Part shown: one piece after another, positions 57,316 to 64,000 of the stretch
How the letters are laid out: each line of letters begins with the position of its first letter
How positions within the stretch are numbered: the first letter of the stretch is position 1
Assembly (NCBI GenBank): GCA_037127255.1
Contig: JBANSL010000006.1
Coordinates: 84,065,350 to 84,129,349, forward strand
Reading direction: 5' to 3'
Length of the DNA stretch: 64,000 nt
Source: Persicaria tinctoria
Taxonomy: Eukaryota > Streptophyta > Magnoliopsida > Caryophyllales > Polygonaceae
Translations under genes and position numbers: made by a program
Notes under the pieces: model-generated
Told to the model about the DNA's origin: nothing
Databases searched by the model: none
Seen by the model: the letters and a program-made list of their open reading frames with translations, nothing else

Positions 57316-58212
57316 TTAGCCTGGCTCATCTTTGTCCGGAGGTATAGGTGGGTCTGGTGGTTCCTCCGGTGGTGGGAAGCGTGGGATGTCATCCGAAAGC
57401 ATCGTGTGAAGAAGTTTGAACCTCCCCGTGTGGACGCTCCATGGCTCCACCCATCCATCTTTCTGGGCTCCGGCTGGCATGCATAAAGGAATATATAAAG
57501 GAAATTTGCATACCTCATCATCATACCTCTTCCGCTCCATTGGTTGATTTGTTTGCGCGTCTCCACCACAGCAAAACGGTGGAGTGGGAAGAGATATTTC
57601 CACCTCATCATGTGGAGCAGCATGCCACTTTGCTAGGACCCCATACTTGAACAAAAACATCGATTGCTCAAAATTGTCAGGAATGGCCTTCACCTTATAG
57701 GGTAAAAGCGACCTTGAAGCACCATCGGCAACGACGTCCGGATTTTGCGTTGGTGTCTCTTCTTCTTGTTGTTATCCTTCCAAAGATTCTTCAAAGATAG
57801 ATAGCGAAATCGACATAGAGGCAGGACATACCTGGGTTTCTGTGGTATAGACAATTTCGACTAGTGTTTCTGGATCAGTTCCTCGAGAATGTGTATATGT
57901 CGAGTCCAGGTAGTCGATGTTGACTGGCTCATAGAAGGGGACATTGTCGAACCAACTTGTCATTGTTGATTTGAGCGATTTAGTGTAATGTTCCCATCTA
58001 CGCAACACAAGCTTAGCTTCTGCCTGTTCTCTTGCTGCTTTCTCAACGGCGATAACAGCATCTTTTGCGGCCAGTTCCCTTGTAAGCCTCTGTATCAGCT
58101 GCTCCTATGTTTCTGCAGCTGCCATGGCTCTTTTCAGTTTAGAATGGATGTGTAGGACACGTTCCAGATCATCTAAGGTGTCAAACTCAGGTGGTAGACC
58201 AGAACGACGCAT
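57316..58212 (-). pseudogene. LARD internal ORF, unclassified, two stops
   Basis: The ATG at 58212 lies 64 bases from the primer-binding site, so it is the first ORF of the element. The frame runs 298 codons with two in-frame stops (near 58105 and at 57772). Residues 1-90 look helical and charged (MRRSGLPPEFDTLDDLERVL, then ELAAKDAVIAVEKAAREQAE), suggesting a coiled coil. The middle reads VPFYEPVNIDYLDSTYTHSR, and the end is Pro-rich (PPPEEPPDPPIPPDKDEPG). There is no zinc knuckle or protease motif. A gag-like role is possible from position only; I do not recognise the family. Confidence 0.5.
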
Positions 58213-58275
58213 ACACCTGCAAAGTAACTCAAGAAAAACGTGAGATTTTAACTACCTAAGGCGCGAATCATAGAT

Positions 58276-58293
58276 TCCCCGACAACGGCGCCA
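58276..58293 (-). other. LARD primer-binding site (tRNA-Asp type)
   Basis: Minus strand TGGCGCCGTTGTCGGGGA, 3 bases inside the 5' LTR, complementary to tRNA-Asp 3' ends as used by Athila/Tat-type elements. Confidence 0.85.
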
Positions 58294-58296
58294 ATT

Positions 58297-60261
58297 TGTT
58301 GATAGGAGGAAATCGAGTATGCAAAATTAAATATAAATAAATCACAGCAAACCAGATTTCGTCCCTTGCAAATAATTACAAGACCTCCTCCTGATGTAGC
58401 AGCGGGAAGTCAGGATCGATCCATGAGGAAGCGTGTCAGCGGATCCTAGGCAGCGGAGAAATCTCACGGAAGTCGACAATAGGGTCCTCGATCTCGACTA
58501 GGTTAGTCGACAGAAGATCGGACAGTCGAACACAGCGCAGTAGCAAGCACAGGGGCTCGTCGATATCGACCAGAGGGTACTCGATATCGAGTAGAGTCCT
58601 CGTCGACTTCGGCTTGTCTTGTCGAGGACCTGCACACAGAAGCTACAACGATGCTAGATCGAGAATCAGTAACTCGAGATCGACCAGGCTTGGTCGAGAT
58701 CGAGTAGACAGAGAATAAAACGAAACAAAGAAATAAAGTAAAGGCAAATGCTTTGGGACTCCGAAATAAACTTAATGTAAAAGGCTTCCAAGATTGGGGT
58801 TTGCAACAACGATAACCAAGCATGCATAAGGCAGAGATAAAACAGATAATCATGTGAATTGCATCAAGGACAAGCTTTCGCCTTTTCCAACAATTAGACA
58901 ACTCTTTCAAGAAACCCTAATTGTCTCTACCGATTTTATGTTTACAATCCAAGTTGTTAGCATGGATCTCCATTAGATGGGCAATAAACACATAAACAAG
59001 TAGGAAAATGCTCAAAACATGATAAAGGTCGGATTTTTACCTCAAACACGCATGGCTATCGTCGGGCTCGCCCCAACCCTAGAAGTGGGTGGACTACTCG
59101 CGCTTCATCGCAAACTTAGACATCATCGATTGAAAGGAAATAACTTGCATTAAACGAAATTCAAAAGACTTTACAATCCCGGCGATCCAACTCTCGTTGA
59201 ACGCCAAAACCCTAAAACCTCTGAACTCCCTAAACCGTCTCTGTGCAACTACTTCTCTACTTCTGAAATTGAATGAATCTAAAATCAGCCCCATGGGCTT
59301 TATGTATAGCCTTCTAATCCTTGCTACTCAAGGATAAAATATCTATATCTATATCTAAAACTTTATCTAAAACTTTAAAGATAAATAAAATACATAACAT
59401 AATTAAATCTAAAATAGGGAAATATATCTAAAGGTCTTCAATGGATAGAACTCTCCTTTTCATGATGGATCTTGATAGTTTCGGATAGAATCAGCAATCT
59501 TCGCGCCCAAGGAAAGCCAAACCGAGTAGAATTGATCCAACCGAGTAACGCGGCTCTGGAGGTCTACTCGATCTCGACAAAGGTCTAGTCGATCTCGAGT
59601 AGGAAAGTTGGTCGACTGGCTCGGCTTCGTCGTTTCGGCTAACTGGTGCTCGACATGCTCGGTCATGGTTCACGGGTCTAGTCGATCTCGAGTACCTCTC
59701 GTCGATCTCGACTAGACTGGCCTGTCGACTAGGTCTTCTTGGGTGACTCTGCTCGACATGCTCGGACACGGCTTCCGGGCTCCTCGATCTCGAGTAGGTC
59801 TACTCGATCTCGAGTAGGGTGTAACCCGGTCTGTCCTCGTCTTCGTCTTCTCGATCAGCTCTTCCTCGACCAGGCCTCCTCGGACACTTTTGGTCGATCT
59901 CGAGTAGAGTGTACTCGATCTCGAGTAAAGTTTTCTCAGCTTTCTGCTCTGTTCTTGAAATGCACTTGCCCGAGTCCTCGTTTGTCGGATTGACGCATAT
60001 GACCATGCATTGGAAAGCTCTTTCCAAGGTCTACAACTCTTTTGACGACATCAAAGCTTGATTCGGAATGAAGACTGGTGAAAAATGGCGTTTTCTCCAG
60101 CTGTAACATCCTTAGCTTCTCCATGAGTTTCCTTTAAGCTCCAAAGTGCGTCCGATTTCTGCCAAATATAAAAAAAAACTGGTTCTAACCCAAATGTATG
60201 CAATGTATGCAGAAATCGATATAAAAGTTAGTGTAAAACATGGCAAATTAGGCTCAAAACA
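58297..60261 (-). repeat. LARD 5' LTR
   Basis: A 1.97-kb LTR matching 52757-54772. It lacks a 55-bp segment near 60180 (ataaaaaaaaactggttc junction) and differs in the number of palindromic 21-bp units near 59790-59935. Confidence 0.92.
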
Positions 60262-60264
60262 GTA

Positions 60265-60378
60265 ATGGAGAAAGAAGCGTTGATATACATTTTTACGGCG
60301 AGGGGGAAGACGGTGGTGGCGGAGTACACGGAGTTCACCGGTAACTTCCCGACGATCGCCGCGCAGTGCTTGCAACAA
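60265..60378 (+). pseudogene. VAMP72-like longin exon, truncated
   Basis: From the ATG the frame reads [20 protein letters not shown] then [18 protein letters not shown]. This is the start of the longin domain of plant VAMP72-type R-SNAREs (family pattern LIY.FVARG...AEYTEF.GNF..IAAQCLQKLP), which act in secretory and endosomal membrane fusion. After CLQQ the similarity stops: the same frame gives [10 protein letters not shown] and a TGA at 60409, instead of the expected LP.SNNKF. No SNARE coiled coil or membrane anchor follows before the Helitron at 60705. The LARD element is inserted so that its right target duplication supplies the A and T of the ATG. It is a fragment, perhaps itself captured. 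Confidence 0.8.
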
Positions 60379-60704
60379 GTGTACTGGTGGAGGGGTTCGG
60401 CGGAGATTTGAGACACAACAATAGTCTCGTACAGGTCGCTGCACTTGAGAGCTCCGACACTGCAAGCCTTTCTGATGACTTTGATATCTCTGACTTTGCA
60501 GATGAACGAAGAGAGTGAAAAGCAATTAGGGATTAAAACGATGGTTGGGTTGTTAAATTGGGCCGATCAGTTTCAAACTTTTGTTCAAAAATTAGGCCCA
60601 TTTTCATTGGAAGTATATTTTCATTTAAGTACTATTTTCATTTTAACCACACCATATATGTGTATGCATATATATGTATATATATGCATAGACATATGTA
60701 TATA
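60379..60704. other. Spacer with a possible exon
   Basis: At about 60432-60506 an open stretch VAALESSDTASLSDDFDISD follows an AG and precedes a GT-free junction; it is acidic and not recognised. The rest is AT-rich. Confidence 0.3.
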
Positions 60705-60732
60705 CTAGGTGTAGAGGCCGTGCGATGCACGA

Positions 60733-61265
60733 CACTGTGTAGTAATTATTTTCGGGCAAAAATATGGAGTTTATTGAGAACTTCATTGTAAAAGCACTTA
60801 CACCCATTAAGCTCTATATGCATAGTAAATCTATACATCTGTGACAAAGTAAGATCAATGTTGATGAAGGCCATAGCTATATATATGGGGACTAATAACC
60901 AATGGTTGCCTTGAAGTTGTGAGTTGGTATTGATTCTCGCTCTTTACAAGGGCCCAAACTTGAGCTAGAATCTGTTGATTCCTTGAAGTATCTATGGACT
61001 TGTACGTGTCGTACCCTCCTTGGTTCTAAAAACATCCAATAATTCCATAGTGGTGAAGTGTAATACCGGAGTTGGATGCCTCAGCTTGTTGGCTCCATTG
61101 CTATTGTCCTTCTTATTTACCTATGATATCAGTAAAAAAAAAGTGATCAGAAAGTGATCAAACTAATCTGGATATAACAACAAAATCATAATGAAATGCG
61201 CTATGTGATGAAGATTTCCAATTTAAAAAATTTATTAGAGTTTTCAAGATTTCAGAACTTTAGGT
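60733..61265. other. Helitron body, no coding evidence
   Basis: AT-rich. A minus-strand stretch near 61010-60920 (KESTDSSSSLGPCKERESIP) is open but not recognised. Confidence 0.4.
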
Positions 61266-62733
61266 CATCGGTCATCCAATTTACATCTTCATCAACAGAA
61301 GAAAGAACAAACACTTGACTAGAGCTGAGAAATAGAAAAATCTTATTGACATATTGTCAAGGATTCGGGCATAAGGCCAATTATTAATAGAATAATTATA
61401 ATATATCAACAATAATATATAAAGCAATGTCTTTCATTAAAACTGAATAGAAAATGATAAAGGATTGCTCAATTAGGAAAAAGATGAAGAAGAAGATAAT
61501 GACGATAGAGAAGAGACGAATGATACAAGATCTCTTTAAAACTCACCTAAAGATTCTATTTTCCATTTAAAAAAAAAAAGTTTTAGAGCACTCTGGAAAA
61601 TTTGTAATGTGACTATTATACTTATTTAAATTTACAAAGTCTTTTAAACATGGAAAGAAAAAAAGGATCAAAGGTGTATACTCAAATCAACAATGGTCCC
61701 CGAGATAAAATTTATGTTCATGCACTTTTAAGAGTTTCTCGATATTATGATCCTACTTATTTATTGCATGTCTTTTGTGAAGGATACACTCATGAGTGGC
61801 CTTCAAAATATTTGAATTCCCTTTTTTTTAGGGACTTCTCTATAAAAAAATTTCACAATATATATCACTCATGGTTTAACAAACAAAAGTTAGAGATATA
61901 TCATAATGACTATTAATGAGTGTATCTTGGTCCATGTCTTTTGAGAAAACATTGGCATAAAAATAAATGTTATGTTTCATAAAAAAATTTTTAACATCGG
62001 TCATCCAATTAACATCTTCATCAACAGAAGAAAGAACAAACACTTCATTAGAGCTGAGAAATAGAAAAATCTTATTGACATCATGTCAAGGATTCGGGCA
62101 TAAGGCCAATTATTAATAGAATAATTACAATATATCAACAATAATATATAAAGCAATGTCTTTCATTAAAACTGAATAGAAAATGATAAAGGATTGCTCA
62201 ATTAGGAAAAAGATGAAGAAGAAGATAATGACAATAGAGAAGAAGAGACGAATGATACAAGATCTCTTTAAAACTCACCTAAAGATTCTATTTTCCATTA
62301 AAAAAGAGTTTTAGAGCACTCTGGAAAATTTGTAATGTGACTATTATACTCATTTCAATTTACAAAGTCTTTTAAACATGGAAAGAAAAAAAAATCAAAG
62401 GTGTATACTCAAATCAACAATGGTCCCCGAGATAAAAGAGGAATTGTAAGTTATTTATGTTCATGCACTTTTAAGAGTTTCTCGATATTATGGTCCTACT
62501 TATTTATTGCATGTCTTTTGTGAAGGATACACTCATGAGTAAACTTCAAAGTATTTGAATTCCCTTTTTTTTAAGGACTTCTCTATAAAAAAAAATCCAC
62601 AATATATATCACTCATGGTTTAACAAACAAAAGTTAGAGGTATATCATAATGACTATTAATGAGTGTATCTTGGTCCATGTCTTTTGAGAAAACCTTGGC
62701 ATAAAAATAAATGTTATGTTTCATAAAAATAAA
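61266..62733. repeat. 731-bp tandem duplication in the Helitron
   Basis: The block starting catcggtcatccaatt at 61266 recurs at 61997 and the two run nearly identical to ttatgtttcataaaaa (61980 and 62725), with a few substitutions and small indels. Copy 1 keeps an 88-codon frame (61650-61916, MERKKGSKVYTQINNGPRDK...) that is broken in copy 2; the protein is not recognised and conservation of coding is not supported. Confidence 0.92.
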
Positions 62734-62761
62734 CAAGTTGGTAAGCAACAGAAACCATGGA

Positions 62762-64000
62762 CATAAAGCTATCTTCTTGTACCTCAACATGGTTACAATC
62801 AACCGTTAGACAATTCAGAGTCCCAATTTTATCACCGCAGAGTACATCCATTCCTGCCATTTCTTCAATGGAAATCATTCTCTTTGTGATGGCACCTTGA
62901 AAATATCATGATATTAGTAGGGAATTCATAAGCAAATCCGGCTGCTCATAACTTGGAAGACGAATCAGATAACACTGTTGAGTACACACCTGTTGAGAAA
63001 GTCGGTGTGAACCAATGGCAAGAGTTACAGATAACACTGTCGGCATTGCTATAAGAATTCCTCCGATCAAGAGAAATTTTCCTATTGAGTACACACCCGT
63101 TGAGAGGAACACAACTTTTAATTCAACCACCATAGGAATTCCTCTACTATAGGAATTACTTTATATTTGAAGCTCAATTTTTTATATAAAAACAAATTTC
63201 ACTGATCATTTAATCATATAACATCAATACAATTGCATACCTTTCTGAATTTTTAAGCAAGGCTACTTATTAAATCAAAATTATTTCATTTTATAGCTTT
63301 AAGTCACTCTTTAAATATTCCATATTTCTATAAATATGTATATATCACATAATGAATACTTTATGTGTTTAAAAAAAACTCATTTACTGCCCATTTAATT
63401 AAAATAATATAAGATTTTGAATACAACCCATTGATTAAAAAGTGTGTAATATCTTAAAAAATTATATATTAAGAGTAGATAATACCTCATCATAATTCTT
63501 GTATCTGCCTACTGAGTACACACCTGTTGAGAGAGTCGGTGTGAACCAATAGCAAGAGTTACAAATAACACTGTCAGTGTTGCTATAGGAATTTCTCCGA
63601 TCAAGAGAACGAGAAGGTTGTTGATTCCACTTCTGTATGACCGGCTTTGGATTGGGTACATGACGATGATTTCAATAATCATCCCAATAGCTATAGAGCA
63701 AATGCAGAAGTTCCCAATGACAGTGAGAACCTGCAAAAAATTACATGGTTAATGCTCAAGATGTTAACTATACTCAACAAAGATTGATTTGTTTCACACG
63801 GTATGATTAGTTGTTGGAAGTGTCCAACACTTTCAGTGTTGTCCACCAAATGAGCTGCTTTTCCATGGAAAGAGTGCACTCCAGTTGCTATAACAACAAC
63901 TTCGATCTCTCCATGATTACAAATAGAGCCAGAGAAGACATTGTCTCCTGTCTTCTTTGTAACCGGTAGAGATTCTCCGATAAGAGCAGACTGCAGAGAA
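62762..64000 (-). pseudogene. Plasma-membrane H+-ATPase (P3A) gene fragment
   Basis: Minus strand, entering from beyond 64000. Exon A (to about 63810) reads [20 protein letters not shown] then [20 protein letters not shown], the actuator domain with the TGES loop altered to IGES. Exon B (63731-63520) reads [20 protein letters not shown] through [20 protein letters not shown] to [11 protein letters not shown], with the usual PTVLS of M4 changed to LTVLF. Exon C (62898-62762) reads [20 protein letters not shown] then [13 protein letters not shown]. The phosphorylation motif DKTGTLT reads DKIGTLN: Asp is kept but two Thr are lost. Between B and C lies a second, partial copy of exon B. Introns are GT/AG. 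The proton pump energises plant plasma membranes; this copy cannot. It was presumably captured by the Helitron. Confidence 0.88.
62990..63125 (-). repeat. Partial duplicate of H+-ATPase exon B
   Basis: Minus strand. [20 protein letters not shown] then RLSQQ repeats the end of exon B (63600-63520) including the following intron start tgtgtactc. This copy keeps the family residues PTVLS that exon B has lost. Confidence 0.88.

Larger units (their letters stand above)
52757..60261 (-). mobile_element. LARD-type LTR retrotransposon without pol, young
   Basis: LTRs at 52757-54772 and 58297-60261, both tg...ca; target duplication GTAAT at 52752-52756 and 60262-60266. Orientation is minus: a primer-binding site TGGCGCCGTTGTCGGGGA (58293-58276), matching the tRNA-Asp type used by Athila/Tat-like gypsy elements, lies 3 bases inside the right LTR, and a purine tract AAGTATGGGGTG precedes the left LTR. 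The interior (3.5 kb, 1.05 kb of it a nested solo LTR) has no protease, RT or integrase and only one unclassified ORF. LTRs are nearly identical by eye apart from a few substitutions and small indels, so insertion is recent. It must rely on proteins from another gypsy element. Confidence 0.92.
60705..64000 (-). mobile_element. Helitron, 3' end, runs off the window
   Basis: Minus strand. A hairpin CGTGCATCGCACG (60731-60719) is followed by a ten-base spacer and CTAG ending at 60705, with T (complement of A at 60704) next. This is a Helitron 3' terminus. The element extends rightwards beyond 64000. It carries H+-ATPase exons in the same orientation, as Helitron-captured gene pieces usually are, and a 731-bp internal tandem duplication. 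No Rep/helicase is seen in the visible part. Confidence 0.65.

Noticed and set aside
60228..60525. Minus-strand frame across the VAMP72-like exon
   Set aside because: It is the antisense shadow of the longin exon and crosses the LTR boundary.
61650..61916. 88-codon frame as a new gene
   Set aside because: It is broken in the near-identical second copy of the duplication and matches no family, so coding is not supported.

Overview
This is plant nuclear DNA, most likely from an AT-rich eudicot-type genome. It is almost entirely layered transposable elements and gene pieces they carry. The evidence is spliced plant gene fragments (DCN1-like, ferritin, P-type H+-ATPase, VAMP72-type longin, ACT-repeat ACR, ribosomal S11), Ty1/copia and Ty3/gypsy-type LTR elements with plant primer-binding sites, CACTA, MULE, Helitron and LINE families, and telobox (CCCTAAA) repeats. 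I see no complete ordinary host gene. There are no rRNA genes, CRISPR arrays or bacterial features. Layout, left to right: a GC-rich block of low coding value (0.66-1.25 kb). A Helitron whose 3' hairpin and CTAG end lie at 4.1 kb carries broken pieces of a ribosomal S11 gene and an ACT-repeat (ACR) gene, both in the Helitron's orientation. A copia element (4671-14743, minus strand, 5-bp target duplication TGGTG) has one uninterrupted reading frame broken only by six nonsense codons; its right LTR is split by a 5.3-kb CACTA element (9239-14561) that contains a tRNA-like sequence and a ferritin exon. A probable Pack-MULE (about 15.8-23.7 kb) holds intact DCN1-like exons fused to an ARM-repeat-like exon, a LINE scrap and four arrays of a 22-bp minisatellite. 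From 24.2 to 31.3 kb lies a MULE that pairs a decayed MURA-type transposase (plus) with a convergent DUF1985/Ulp1 peptidase gene (minus), as in Kaonashi-type elements; its Ulp1 catalytic Cys codon reads Ser. A large CACTA element (31310-43177) carries decayed TNP2-like and TNPA-like genes (minus) and, in opposite orientation, an apparently intact two-exon gene for a GRF zinc-finger protein with a C-terminal membrane anchor. Beyond it are a LINE that has lost its catalytic FADD box (43.2-45.3 kb), a gypsy-like 3' LTR (46.0-48.0 kb) and a FAR1-type MULE remnant whose short ORF is still open (48.0-50.5 kb). A young element without pol (LARD type, 52757-60261, TSD GTAAT) has LTRs crowded with CTCGATCTCGAG-like palindromes. 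It hosts a nested solo LTR (56262-57312, TSD GCTTT) and is itself inserted exactly at the start codon of a VAMP72-like longin exon. The right edge is a second Helitron, minus strand, with its 3' end at 60705, running off the window. It carries pieces of a plasma-membrane H+-ATPase gene with a damaged DKTGTLT motif. How the parts work together: nothing here forms a host pathway. The functional logic is transposon biology (transposases, integrase/RT, gene-fragment capture, nesting). The features most worth follow-up are the intact GRF/TM cargo gene, the Ulp1 gene with its odd catalytic residue and intron motif, the tRNA-like sequence inside the CACTA element, the captured-exon chimaeras and the palindrome-rich LTR family.
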